Source: an uncultured Clostridia bacterium (lineage in GTDB: Bacteria > Bacillota > Clostridia > TANB77 > CAG-508). From it: a stretch of 64,000 nt of DNA. The position numbers and the translations under genes were made by a program. Shown piece by piece: positions 17,211-26,920 of the stretch. The stretch is taken from the NCBI GenBank assembly GCA_934133005.1, contig CAKPAI010000005.1, positions 22,030 to 86,029 on the forward strand. The letters are read 5' to 3'. Within the stretch, counting starts at the first letter, position 1. Every line of letters starts with the position of its first letter. Under the pieces are notes generated by a model, which worked only from the letters and a program-made list of their open reading frames with translations, was not told where the DNA came from and searched no databases.

Positions 17211-18365
17211 ATGGCACAAAGATTTGTTTTAAATGAAACATCATACTTTGGCAGAGGCTGTAGAGAGGTACTACCAGAAGAAATTAAAAGTAGAGGTTAT
17301 AAAAAAATATTAGTTGTAACAGATAAAGCACTATTCAATTGTGGAGTTACAGCAAAAGTTACAGATGTATTAGATGGAGCTAAAATCAAATACACTGTAT
17401 ATTCAGAAGTAAAACCAAATCCAAGTATCAAAAATGTACTAGATGGATTAAAAGAATGTAAGAAATTCGGTGCAGATGCAATAATTGCTGTAGGTGGTGG
17501 TTCTGCAATAGACACAGCAAAAGGAATTTCAATATTAATGACAAACCCAGATAGAGAAGATGTAGTTTCTTTAAATGGATTATCAAACACAAAACATAAA
17601 GGATTACCACTTATAGCTCTTCCAACAACACATGGAACAGCTGCAGAAGTAACAATAAATTATGTAATAACAGATGAAGAAAGACAGGTAAAAATGGTAT
17701 GTGTTGATCCACATGATATACCACTTCTAGCTGTAGTAGATTCAGAACTTATGGAATCATTACCAAAGGGAACAGCTGCTGCAACAGGAATGGATGCATT
17801 AACACATGCAGTAGAAGGATATATTTGCAAAGCACATAACACAATGTCAGATATGTTCCACATGAGAGCAATCGAACTTATATTTGCAAATTTACCAGCA
17901 GCAGTAAACGATAAAAATCCAGAAGCTATAGAAAACATGGCTCTTGCTCAATATATAGCAGGAATGGGATTCTCAAATGTAGGACTAGGAATAGTTCACT
18001 CAATGGCACACCAATTAGGAGCAGTTTATGATACTCCTCATGGTTTAGCAAATGCAATATTATTACCAACAGTAATGAGATTTAATGGCGTTGTTTGTGC
18101 TCAAAGATTTAGAGAAATTCTATGCCATATAGGTAGACCAGATGCTGCTCATCTAAATGACCAAGATGTTATAAACACATTTGTATGGATGATATCAGAA
18201 CTTGCTAAATCAGTAGGAATTACTCAAACTGTAAAAGATACAGGTTGCAAAGAAGAAGACTTAGAAATGCTTGCTGAAAAAGCAATGCAAGATCCTTGCA
18301 AACCAGGAAATCCAAGAGAAGTTACAAAAGAGGATTTCATAGAATTATACAGACAAGCAATGTAA
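17211..18365 (+). CDS. Iron-containing alcohol dehydrogenase
   Basis: A group III NAD(P)-dependent dehydrogenase, probably reducing aldehydes in fermentation. The nucleotide motif GGGSAIDTAK is near residue 95. Metal ligands are visible in GMDALTHAVEGY and in HSMAHQLGAVYDTPHG. 384 aa is typical of the butanol or 1,3-propanediol dehydrogenase type. AGGAGG precedes the ATG. It is monocistronic with its own promoter and terminator and shows optimised codons like eno. The exact alcohol substrate cannot be told. Confidence 0.93.
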   Translation: MAQRFVLNETSYFGRGCREVLPEEIKSRGYKKILVVTDKALFNCGVTAKVTDVLDGAKIKYTVYSEVKPNPSIKNVLDGLKECKKFGADAIIAVGGGSAIDTAKGISILMTNPDREDVVSLNGLSNTKHKGLPLIALPTTHGTAAEVTINYVITDEERQVKMVCVDPHDIPLLAVVDSELMESLPKGTAAATGMDALTHAVEGYICKAHNTMSDMFHMRAIELIFANLPAAVNDKNPEAIENMALAQYIAGMGFSNVGLGIVHSMAHQLGAVYDTPHGLANAILLPTVMRFNGVVCAQRFREILCHIGRPDAAHLNDQDVINTFVWMISELAKSVGITQTVKDTGCKEEDLEMLAEKAMQDPCKPGNPREVTKEDFIELYRQAM

Positions 18366-18384
18366 TCTAAATAAAGTAACATAT

Positions 18385-18419
18385 AAAAGCAAGTAATTAG
18401 TTTTATTACTTGCTTTTTT
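18385..18419 (+). terminator. Terminator of alcohol dehydrogenase
   Basis: AAAAGCAAGTAAT (18385-18397) pairs with ATTACTTGCTTTT (18405-18417), ending in a run of T. Confidence 0.9.
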
Positions 18420-18449
18420 CTAAAATTTTAAGTATCAAAGGAAATAAAA

Positions 18450-19217
18450 ATGATAGACGTAGAAAATATAAAGCAAAAATTTAAAGAATATGTATCAAAT
18501 TATGATCCAAAAAATGAAAGAATAAGTTTAAAAATTGAACATATAGAAAATGTAGCTAAAAACTGTGAAATGCTTGCTAAAAAGCTAAACTTTAATGAAG
18601 ATGACACAAATCTAGCAATAGCAATTGGCTATTTTCATGATATAGGAAGATTTGAACAAGTAAGAATTGCTGATACTTTTAGCGATAAAGAAAGCAAAAT
18701 AAATCATGCTGAAAAAGGCGTTGAAGTACTAGAGAATAATAATTTTATAAGAGAATTTATAAAAGATGATAAATATGATAATATAATAAAAAGGGCTGTG
18801 TTAAATCACAATAAGGCAAGCAAAAATATTGATAAAGATTTAACTCCAAAGGAATTATTATTTGCAAAAATTATAAGAGATGCAGATAAAATTGATATTT
18901 TTAGAATTATTGCAGATGAGAAATATTCTATGGAATCAATATTTTGGTATAACACTTGGAATACAAAAGAAATAAATAAAAAAATTCTAGATGAATTTTA
19001 TGAAGGACATGAATTAGATTATTCTATGATAAAAAATAATGCAGATGTACTTGTAACATTTTATGCATACATGAATGATTTAAATTTTGAATATTCTAAA
19101 GATATTGTAATAAAGAACAAATATTTAGAGAAGTTTACAAAAAGAGCAACAGAAAAATTTGAATCTGAAAATGTAAAGGAATGTGCACGAAACATGCTAA
19201 AAGAAATTCATAATTAA
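18450..19217 (+). CDS. HD-domain phosphohydrolase
   Basis: 255 residues with an N-terminal HD domain: IEHIENV supplies the first His, GYFHDIGRFEQ the His-Asp pair, NHNK a further His, and IRDADKIDIFR the last Asp. These are the metal ligands of the HD superfamily, which hydrolyses nucleotides or other phosphates. AAAGGA precedes the ATG. An 11-base gap separates it from the next gene, suggesting one transcript. Substrate unknown. Confidence 0.85.
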   Translation: MIDVENIKQKFKEYVSNYDPKNERISLKIEHIENVAKNCEMLAKKLNFNEDDTNLAIAIGYFHDIGRFEQVRIADTFSDKESKINHAEKGVEVLENNNFIREFIKDDKYDNIIKRAVLNHNKASKNIDKDLTPKELLFAKIIRDADKIDIFRIIADEKYSMESIFWYNTWNTKEINKKILDEFYEGHELDYSMIKNNADVLVTFYAYMNDLNFEYSKDIVIKNKYLEKFTKRATEKFESENVKECARNMLKEIHN

Positions 19218-19228
19218 GTGGTGAAAAA

Positions 19229-20638
19229 ATGAAAGATAAAAAAGATATTAAAGAAAAGATGTTAGAACTGTATAGTACAGAAAGTAGTATGGAAAGAGAA
19301 AAAGTTCAGGATATAATATTCTTGGATAATTTAAAATTTAAGCCTTATAATGCGATGGCAGAATTTAGTCAGGCAGATTTATTTATAGTTAAAAAGCAAG
19401 AACCAGATGAAAAAGAAAATGGAAAATATATAGAAATAATGGAACTTTATATTCAAAATGAGCAAGTATATTTAAAAGTAGGAGATTTAATTAACGGCAA
19501 GATTATATTTACAGAAGAATACTTAGAGTATGTTGCATCAATAAATGCTCTAATTGCAGATGTTGTGAAAAAACAAAACGGGCATGATTTGCCAGTTCAA
19601 GAACAAACCCATGAAGATGCTATACAACTAGATAAGGATGATCTTGAACATCAATATACATTAAAAAGGCTTGAGAAAACGGAAGAAAAAAGGGCAGAAC
19701 CTCAGACGGAGCAAGAACAAGAAAAGCAAGCAATTACAAAGATTGCTGAGAAATCTGGAATGTCAGAAGGAGATTTAAGTTCATGTTCAGAAATATCTCC
19801 AACTCAAAAGATAACAAATGAAAAGTCTTTTGAAGATATTACTAATATGAAAGATAAGTATATTAAAGTATTTGTTGTAAATTCTGACTCAAATTCAAGA
19901 GGTACATCTAGATTTGCGTTCTGGGGCTTAAGAAAAGATGGTGAAGTTGAACAAATTCCAGGTCTAGAAGAAAGAGATGGAGTAAATACAGGTAAGGAAA
20001 TATGTGCTATAAATAGAGATGGTTCGGAAGTTACTAAAAAACAAACTACTGCGTTATTTTCACTTGAAGGTAAAGAAGAAGGTTTTGCATTAACTATAGG
20101 ACAATACGGAATTCTTGAAACTGATTATGTGAGAAGAGCTCCTGAACAAGGAGATAAGCCTTTATCAATTCCTGTCGAAACTTCAACACAAATTTATCCG
20201 ACTACAATGCAGGTAAGAAAATTTATGAATGATAAATATATGAATAAAGCTGATTTAAAAAAGACAACACAAGCTGCAAACCATCAATTAGATAGTCATG
20301 GAGATGAGAAAGCAGAAGTAGAAACAACAAACTTATCACAAATTTCCGAAAGAATAAAAGACAAAGCAATAAATATAAATGAAGAAGTTACATTGCATAA
20401 TGGTAGAATAACAACAATTGCTAAAGAAGCAGTAAGATTGGAAATGTCAATAACTGAATATACAAATAGATTTGAACAGTTAGAAGGCGACTGTATTGCA
20501 GACAAAATAGAACTAATTGCACAAGAAAAACAAATGGAACATGTAAGGCAAGAAGAAAGAGCAAGAGAGGAAAGAATGACTCCAGAAGAAGAAGCAGAAG
20601 AAAGAAGATTAAGAGAACAAATGAAGAAAATGATGTAA
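19229..20638 (+). CDS. Large charged cytoplasmic protein, unknown
   Basis: 469 residues without signal peptide or membrane segment. The first 105 residues form an apparent globular domain, residues about 115-200 are Glu/Gln/Lys-rich and probably disordered, about 205-330 look globular (KVFVVNSDSNSRGTSRFAFWGL), and the last 50 residues are a Glu/Arg/Gln-rich coiled coil ending REQMKKMM. GTGAAAAA precedes the ATG with only a weak ribosome site. No family recognised. Codon use is host-like. Confidence 0.65.
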   Translation: MKDKKDIKEKMLELYSTESSMEREKVQDIIFLDNLKFKPYNAMAEFSQADLFIVKKQEPDEKENGKYIEIMELYIQNEQVYLKVGDLINGKIIFTEEYLEYVASINALIADVVKKQNGHDLPVQEQTHEDAIQLDKDDLEHQYTLKRLEKTEEKRAEPQTEQEQEKQAITKIAEKSGMSEGDLSSCSEISPTQKITNEKSFEDITNMKDKYIKVFVVNSDSNSRGTSRFAFWGLRKDGEVEQIPGLEERDGVNTGKEICAINRDGSEVTKKQTTALFSLEGKEEGFALTIGQYGILETDYVRRAPEQGDKPLSIPVETSTQIYPTTMQVRKFMNDKYMNKADLKKTTQAANHQLDSHGDEKAEVETTNLSQISERIKDKAININEEVTLHNGRITTIAKEAVRLEMSITEYTNRFEQLEGDCIADKIELIAQEKQMEHVRQEERAREERMTPEEEAEERRLREQMKKMM

Positions 20639-20647
20639 AAAATATAT

Positions 20648-20677
20648 AATCCCCCTAATTATAAAATTAGGGGGATT
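20648..20677. terminator. Bidirectional terminator
   Basis: A perfect 13-bp stem (20648-20660 with 20665-20677) with five G-C pairs and loop ATAA, placed between converging genes that end at 20638 and 20680. Confidence 0.92.
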
Positions 20678-20679
20678 TA

Positions 20680-22536
20680 TTATATTCTAAATTCAGGTTT
20701 GTAAATTTCAAGCCACATATTAACCTGACACAAATATGCCATAAGTTGAGGACCAGTCATTAGCTGACCGAACCAAGGTCTTGAAAAAGCTTTACCGTCA
20801 GTCTCTAGAATCTGAAGAATATATTTTCTATTTAATAATTTATTTATTGGAGCATCTTCATCTTTCATTATTTCTGAAAGTAATTTTTTTACAGCACTAA
20901 GATATGTCGGATTCCAAGTTTTTGGATAAGGACTCTTTTTTCTTTCAACAATTTCATCAGGTAAAAGTCCTTTCATAATATGACGAAGGAGTCCTTTTTC
21001 TCTACCATTTAAAGCTTTCATATCCCAAGGAATATTCCAAACATATTCTGCAAGTCTATAATCACAAAATGGAACTCTAAGTTCTAAGCCATTAAACATT
21101 GCCATTCTATCAGAACGGTCCAAAAGAGTCTGCATAAACCAATTTAACGTTAAATAAGAAATCTTTCGCATTTGGGCAGTCTCGTGAGAATCAGACGGTA
21201 ATATTTTTACGTTTGCTAAGCTTTCGTTATATCTAAAGTCAATGTAAGATTTTAAATCTACTTTAGAAGAAATTGCTGGATTTAATAATTCTTGCCTTTC
21301 CTGGAGTGCAATTGACCATGGGAAGGTATTTGAATTTAATGCGTCTTCTCTAAAGAACCATGGATATCCACAAAATATTTCATCTGCACATTCACCAGTT
21401 AAAGCTACAGTTGAAGTAGGCTTAACATTTTTACAAAATAGAAGAAGGGAAGAGTCAACATCTGCCATTCCTGGCATATCTCGTGCAATCATAGCTTCTT
21501 TTAAGTAACTTGCAAGCTCTGGAGTATCTAACATAACTGTTTTATGGTTAGTATGATATTTTTCCTTCATAATATTTATATAGTAATTATCTGAATTGGG
21601 CTGAAAATCAGTCTTTTTAAAGTTTTTATCATTATCTATATAGTCAACTGAATAGGTATCTAATGTTCCAAGACCATGTTTTTTATAATAATTTGAGGCA
21701 TACATAGTAATTATACTAGAGTCTAAACCGCCAGATAAAAATGTACATAGTGGAACATCTGAAACTAGTTGTCTTTCAATTGAATCTTCTAATAAATTTT
21801 TTACCTTATCACAAGTAGTATTAAAGTCATCATTATGTGGTGCGCTTTCTAATCTCCAGTACTTTCCACCATGAAAACCAGAGGCATTAAAAATTCCAAA
21901 ACTTGCAGGTTTTAATTCATAAATTTCTTTAAAAATAGTAGTGCCAGGAGTATGTGCAGGACCAATACCAAAAAGTTCTGAAATTCCTTGAGAATCTAAA
22001 ACAGGGTATATTCCAGGGTATTCAAGTAGAGCTTTTATTTCTGAAGCAAATATAAAAGTGTTATCTATAATTGAATAAAATAGAGGTTTTACTCCAAAAT
22101 GATCTCTTGCTACAAATAACTCTTTTTTATTCTCATTCCAAATGGCAAAAGCAAAAATTCCATTTAGTTTATTTACTACATCATTACCAAAATGAATATA
22201 AGCTTTTAAAAGGACTTCTGTATCACAATGTCCAAAGAAGGTAAATCCATTATCAGACAATTCCTTTTTTAGTTCATTTGTATTATAAATTTGACCATTA
22301 TAAGTAATTATGTAAGAATTACCTTGATATGTACACTTCATCGGTTGAGCGCCATTAGCTGGGTCAATAACAATTAGTCTACTGTGCCCAAGAGATACAT
22401 TTTTTGAAATATAACTACCTGATTCATCTGGGCCACGTCTTAACAAAGTTTTTTTCATCTTTTCAATAATTTCAACTTTTTCATCTTTTGTAAAAATATT
22501 ATTATCTAAATCACAAAATCCTACAATTCCACACAT
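20680..22536 (-). CDS. asnB: Asparagine synthase, glutamine-hydrolysing
   Basis: Makes asparagine from aspartate, glutamine and ATP. The N-terminal MCGIVGF exposes Cys2, the amidotransferase nucleophile. The C-terminal synthetase domain has the PP-loop FLSGGLDSSII near residue 270. Other landmarks are GHSRLIVID and RVPFCDYRLAEYVW. 618 aa is typical of the AsnB type. AGGAGG lies ahead of the ATG. It is transcribed leftward, upstream of the converging terminator. Confident family call. Confidence 0.96.
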   Translation of the reverse strand: MCGIVGFCDLDNNIFTKDEKVEIIEKMKKTLLRRGPDESGSYISKNVSLGHSRLIVIDPANGAQPMKCTYQGNSYIITYNGQIYNTNELKKELSDNGFTFFGHCDTEVLLKAYIHFGNDVVNKLNGIFAFAIWNENKKELFVARDHFGVKPLFYSIIDNTFIFASEIKALLEYPGIYPVLDSQGISELFGIGPAHTPGTTIFKEIYELKPASFGIFNASGFHGGKYWRLESAPHNDDFNTTCDKVKNLLEDSIERQLVSDVPLCTFLSGGLDSSIITMYASNYYKKHGLGTLDTYSVDYIDNDKNFKKTDFQPNSDNYYINIMKEKYHTNHKTVMLDTPELASYLKEAMIARDMPGMADVDSSLLLFCKNVKPTSTVALTGECADEIFCGYPWFFREDALNSNTFPWSIALQERQELLNPAISSKVDLKSYIDFRYNESLANVKILPSDSHETAQMRKISYLTLNWFMQTLLDRSDRMAMFNGLELRVPFCDYRLAEYVWNIPWDMKALNGREKGLLRHIMKGLLPDEIVERKKSPYPKTWNPTYLSAVKKLLSEIMKDEDAPINKLLNRKYILQILETDGKAFSRPWFGQLMTGPQLMAYLCQVNMWLEIYKPEFRI

Positions 22537-22591
22537 AAATCCTCCTAAAAAAGTAAAAAAAATTAACTAATTATATTATATGCGTGAAAAT

Positions 22592-22620
22592 TAAAAAAAG
22601 TCCTTCAAAAGAAGAACTTT
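22592..22620 (-). terminator. Terminator of tdk
   Basis: Read on the minus strand, AAAGTTCTT pairs with AAGGACTTT, followed by a T-rich tract. It overlaps the tdk stop codon. Confidence 0.85.
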
Positions 22621-23281
22621 AAAAATGACATTGATATTTATAATCATTAATAGAAAGAAAACTTTCTGTTTTATCAGCAATGCTATTTATACTATTTATT
22701 ATTTTAGTTTTAGTGTTTTTTGGTTTTGAGAAATTTATAGTTTTGTATTTGCCACTTGCAAGCTTACTATAACATTCTCTACAAACTGGAATGTACTCAG
22801 CGTCTCCAACCATAATATCACTATCTTTATGCCCCTTATAATATGAAAATACAGCTTCTTCACATTTACAAACCTCACAAATTGATGTCATAATTTCAAT
22901 GTTGTCAGCAATACACATTAAGTCTCCCATTTTTCCAAAAACTTTCTTTTCAGAAGTAAGGTTAAGACCTGCTATATAAAATTTTTTTCCTTCAGAAGCT
23001 AGCTTATCAATAGTAGAAACATCCCCAGTTAGGAATTGAAATTCGTCAATAAAATATGAATCTGCATCAAATTTAGAAATTTCTGAAATGTCATGAATAT
23101 TTATTGCTTGAACGGTATTTCCAGCACGAGTAGCAATAATATTTTCGCCACATCTATCATCTAAAGTTGGTTTAAAGACTTTTATATTTTTTCCAGCGAT
23201 AAGTTGTCTTTTTAACTCATTAAAAATTTTTTGACTTTTGCCACATTTCATTGGTCCAGTGTAAACATTTATATATCCCAT
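22619..23281 (-). CDS. tdk: Thymidine kinase
   Basis: Phosphorylates thymidine for salvage of dTTP. Type II signatures are present: P-loop GPMKCGKS, the Walker B-like strand SYFIDEFQFL, and a zinc site from CEVCKC and CREC. The start at 23281 has GGAG properly spaced; an upstream ATG at 23344 would add 21 unrelated residues and has no ribosome site. 220 aa is slightly long for the family. A dCMP deaminase is divergently encoded next door, so the two define a small pyrimidine nucleotide locus. Confidence 0.94.
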   Translation of the reverse strand: MGYINVYTGPMKCGKSQKIFNELKRQLIAGKNIKVFKPTLDDRCGENIIATRAGNTVQAINIHDISEISKFDADSYFIDEFQFLTGDVSTIDKLASEGKKFYIAGLNLTSEKKVFGKMGDLMCIADNIEIMTSICEVCKCEEAVFSYYKGHKDSDIMVGDAEYIPVCRECYSKLASGKYKTINFSKPKNTKTKIINSINSIADKTESFLSINDYKYQCHF

Positions 23282-23468
23282 AATATTTTCTCCATTCAAA
23301 AAATTGCTACCTAGTAATATACAAGTAAAATTATTATTTGGCAATACCTTTTATAAATATTAAACACTAATGAAATAATTGTAATAAAATGTAACATTTT
23401 GAATAAATATGATGAAATTTTGAAAAGACTATGATAGTATAATAAAAAATAGAAGGAGGAATAATAAA

Positions 23469-23972
23469 ATGAATGGAAGAACTAAAGGAGAATATTTAGG
23501 ATGGGATGAATATTTTATGGCAATTGCAAAACTTTCTGCAATGAGAAGCAAAGATCCCTCAACTCAAGTTGGGGCTTGTATTGTAAGTGATGATAACAGA
23601 ATTTTATCAATAGGATATAATGGAGCACCAAATGGATTTTGCGATGAACATTTTCCATGGGATAGAGAAGGAAAAAACTTAGAAACTAAATATCCATATG
23701 TATGTCATGCAGAAATGAATGCAATACTAAATTATAGAGGTTCAAGAAAAGAATTAGAAAATGCAAAAATATATGTAGACTTATTTCCATGCAACGAATG
23801 TGCTAAGCTTATAATTCAAGCAGGAATAAAAGAAGTAATATTCTTATCAGATAAATATGCAAATTCAGAAAATAATATAGCATCAAGAAAGTTATTTGAT
23901 GAGTGCAAAGTAAAATATACAAAATTAGAATTGAATGAAAATTATAAAGATATTGAAATAAAATTGCAATAA
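23469..23972 (+). CDS. dCMP deaminase (ComEB family)
   Basis: Deaminates dCMP to dUMP, feeding dTMP synthesis. Zinc and catalytic residues are visible in CHAEMNAIL and FPCNECAKLI, the cytidine/deoxycytidylate deaminase signature. MRSKDPSTQVGACIV is typical of the N-terminus. 167 aa, GAAGGAGGA ahead of the ATG. Its position beside tdk supports the nucleotide-metabolism role. Confidence 0.93.
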   Translation: MNGRTKGEYLGWDEYFMAIAKLSAMRSKDPSTQVGACIVSDDNRILSIGYNGAPNGFCDEHFPWDREGKNLETKYPYVCHAEMNAILNYRGSRKELENAKIYVDLFPCNECAKLIIQAGIKEVIFLSDKYANSENNIASRKLFDECKVKYTKLELNENYKDIEIKLQ

Positions 23973-23975
23973 TAC

Positions 23976-24004
23976 TTGATTTACGAACAAACATTTGATA
24001 TAAT
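23976..24004 (+). promoter_or_regulatory. Promoter of uvrA with LexA-like box
   Basis: TTGATT (23976-23981), 17-base spacer and TATAAT (23999-24004). The spacer holds CGAACAAACATTTG (23984-23997), which differs from the Gram-positive LexA consensus CGAACRNRYGTTYG at one position (A for G). A repressor bound there would block RNA polymerase, consistent with SOS control of uvrA. Confidence 0.7.
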
Positions 24005-24034
24005 AAGTCTACTTTAAATCAAGGGGAGATTTAT

Positions 24035-26866
24035 ATGAATGATAATATTATTATAAAAGGTGCAAAAGAACATAATTTAAAAGATATAAATTTAACAATA
24101 CCAAGAAACAAGTTAGTAGTATTAACAGGGCTTTCGGGCTCTGGAAAATCTTCACTTGCTTTTGATACATTATATGCAGAAGGTCAAAGAAGATATGTAG
24201 AGAGTTTGTCTTCATATGCAAGGCAATTCTTGGGAATGATGGAAAAACCAGATGTTGAATCAATTGAAGGATTATCTCCAGCAATTTCAATTGACCAAAA
24301 AACTACTTCAAAAAATCCACGTTCTACAGTAGGAACAGTAACTGAAATTTATGACTATTTACGTTTGCTATATGCAAGAGTAGGTGTTCCTTATTGTCCA
24401 AATTGTGGTAAAAAAATTGAAAAACAAACAATAGATCAAATTATAGATAGTATTCTGACATTAGAAGAGGGAACAAGAATTCAAGTTTTAGCTCCAGTTG
24501 TAAGAGGAAGAAAAGGCGAGTTTATAAAGCAACTAGAGGACTATCAAAAATCAGGATTTGTAAGAGTAAGAATAGATGGACAAATTTATGAAATTGGTGA
24601 AGACGAGATTTTACTAGATAAAAAGAAAAAACATAATGTAGACTTAATTGTAGATAGACTTGTGATAAAAGAAGGAATACGTGCAAGACTTACTGAATCA
24701 GTAGAAACAGCTATGAAATATGCTAATAATATAGTTGTAATAGATATTCCGGGAAAAGAAGAAAAAATATATAGTCAAAATTATGCCTGTGTTGACTGTG
24801 GAATAAGCTTTGAAGAACTTACACCTAGAATGTTTTCATTTAATAATCCATTTGGAGCATGTCCAGAGTGTACAGGAATTGGCTATTTAATGCGAATAGA
24901 TGAAGATTTAATAATTCCGGATAAGGATAAAACTTTATATGATGGAGTAAAAGCTTTTGGTGCAAGTACCATGAAAAAAGGTGATACTATGGCAAAAATG
25001 TATTTTGAGAGTATTGCTAAACATTATGGCGTAGAAATAAAAGGGGTACCTATTAAAAAATTACCAAGAGAATTCTTAGAAAAAATCCTTTATGGAACAG
25101 GAACAGAGGCAATTAATTTTGAATATACAACAGTTGCTGGAACAAGAAAATTTACGGCTCCATTTGAAGGTGTTATTCCAACTTTAGAAAGACGTCATAA
25201 TGAAACTAAGTCAAATGGAATGAGAAGTTTTTATGAAATGTATATGAGTGAGGCTCCATGTCTTGCTTGTAATGGAACAAGACTTAGAAAAGAAAGTTTG
25301 GCTGTAAAATTGGGTGGGCTAAATATATTCGAACTAACAAATTTATCAATAGATAAAATAAAAGAATATATAAATTCAGTAGAATTAAATAAAACACAGC
25401 AAATGATTGCAGGACAAATAATTGATGAACTAAATAAAAGATTACAATTCCTAATAGATGTAGGTTTAGATTATCTAACTTTAGCAAGACCTGCAGGTTC
25501 TTTATCTGGTGGCGAAGCACAGCGTATCAGGCTTGCAACACAAATTGGAGCAGGTCTAACAGGAGTATTGTATATTTTGGATGAACCAAGTATAGGACTT
25601 CATCAAAGAGATAACGATAAGCTAATTGCAACATTAAAAAAATTAAGGGATTTAGGAAATTCAGTAATAGTTGTAGAGCATGATGAGGATACTATGTATG
25701 CTGCAGATCAAGTAATAGATATAGGTCCTGGTGCCGGTGTACATGGTGGAAATGTTATGGCACAAGGAACTGCCGAAGAAATAAAACTTGTAGAAGGGTC
25801 TATTACAGGTGATTATTTAAGCGGAAGAAAACAAATAAAAGTTCCTACAAAGCGCAGAAAGTCAAATGGAAAATCTATTGAAATAGTTGGAGCCACAGAA
25901 CATAATTTAAAAAATATTACTGTAAAATTTCCGCTAGGTCAATTTGTCTGTGTAACAGGAGTATCAGGTTCTGGAAAATCCACTCTTGTAAATGATATAT
26001 TATATAAAACAGTAGCAAGAGATTTAAATGGTTCAAATGAAAAGCCAGGAAAGTGTAAGAAGGTAAAAGGATTAGAAAATATAGATAAAATAGTAAATAT
26101 TGATCAATCTCCAATAGGAAGAACGCCTCGTTCAAATCCAGCAACATATACTGGTGTGTTTGATATGATAAGAGATTTATTTGCAGAAACAAATGATGCC
26201 AAAATGAGGGGATATGATAAAGGCAGATTTAGTTTTAATGTTCCAGGTGGCAGATGTGAAGCTTGTTCTGGAGATGGAGTATTAAAAATAGAAATGCACT
26301 TTTTATCAGACATTTATGTTCCATGTGAAGTATGCCATGGAAAAAGATATAATAGTGAAACTCTGCAAGTTCATTATAAAGGAAAAACAATTTCAGATGT
26401 ACTTGACATGACTGTTGAAGAAGCTTTAACATTTTTTGAAAATATTCCAAGGATAAAAAACAAAATTCAAACTTTATTTGATGTAGGACTTGGTTATATA
26501 AAACTTGGACAGCCATCTACAACACTATCTGGTGGAGAAGCACAGCGTGTTAAACTTGCAACAGAACTTTCTAAAAAAGCAACTGGAAAAACTCTGTATA
26601 TATTAGATGAACCTACAACAGGACTTCACATTGCTGATGTTCATAGATTAGTTGATATATTGCAAAGATTAGTAGATACAGGCAATTCTATAATTGTAAT
26701 AGAGCATAACTTGGATTTAATAAAAACTTGTGATCATATAATAGATTTAGGACCAGAAGGTGGAGATAAAGGAGGAAATGTAGTATGCATTGGAACTCCT
26801 GAGCAAATAGTGAAAAATGAGCAAAGTTACACTGGTAAGTTTTTAAAGAAATATCTTTCAAAATAA
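24035..26866 (+). CDS. uvrA: Excinuclease ABC subunit A
   Basis: DNA-damage recognition ATPase of nucleotide excision repair. Two ABC ATPase modules: Walker A GLSGSGKSS near residue 32 and GVSGSGKST near residue 645, signatures SLSGGEAQR and TLSGGEAQR. Zinc modules are seen as CPNCGKK, CVDCG...CPEC and CEAC...CEVC. 943 aa is normal. GGGGAG precedes the ATG. The promoter overlaps a LexA-like site. uvrB is not in the window. Confidence 0.98.
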   Translation: MNDNIIIKGAKEHNLKDINLTIPRNKLVVLTGLSGSGKSSLAFDTLYAEGQRRYVESLSSYARQFLGMMEKPDVESIEGLSPAISIDQKTTSKNPRSTVGTVTEIYDYLRLLYARVGVPYCPNCGKKIEKQTIDQIIDSILTLEEGTRIQVLAPVVRGRKGEFIKQLEDYQKSGFVRVRIDGQIYEIGEDEILLDKKKKHNVDLIVDRLVIKEGIRARLTESVETAMKYANNIVVIDIPGKEEKIYSQNYACVDCGISFEELTPRMFSFNNPFGACPECTGIGYLMRIDEDLIIPDKDKTLYDGVKAFGASTMKKGDTMAKMYFESIAKHYGVEIKGVPIKKLPREFLEKILYGTGTEAINFEYTTVAGTRKFTAPFEGVIPTLERRHNETKSNGMRSFYEMYMSEAPCLACNGTRLRKESLAVKLGGLNIFELTNLSIDKIKEYINSVELNKTQQMIAGQIIDELNKRLQFLIDVGLDYLTLARPAGSLSGGEAQRIRLATQIGAGLTGVLYILDEPSIGLHQRDNDKLIATLKKLRDLGNSVIVVEHDEDTMYAADQVIDIGPGAGVHGGNVMAQGTAEEIKLVEGSITGDYLSGRKQIKVPTKRRKSNGKSIEIVGATEHNLKNITVKFPLGQFVCVTGVSGSGKSTLVNDILYKTVARDLNGSNEKPGKCKKVKGLENIDKIVNIDQSPIGRTPRSNPATYTGVFDMIRDLFAETNDAKMRGYDKGRFSFNVPGGRCEACSGDGVLKIEMHFLSDIYVPCEVCHGKRYNSETLQVHYKGKTISDVLDMTVEEALTFFENIPRIKNKIQTLFDVGLGYIKLGQPSTTLSGGEAQRVKLATELSKKATGKTLYILDEPTTGLHIADVHRLVDILQRLVDTGNSIIVIEHNLDLIKTCDHIIDLGPEGGDKGGNVVCIGTPEQIVKNEQSYTGKFLKKYLSK

Positions 26867-26920
26867 ATAAATATGATATATAATAACATTTACTATTAAA
26901 AAAAGAAATGAGGGATATAC

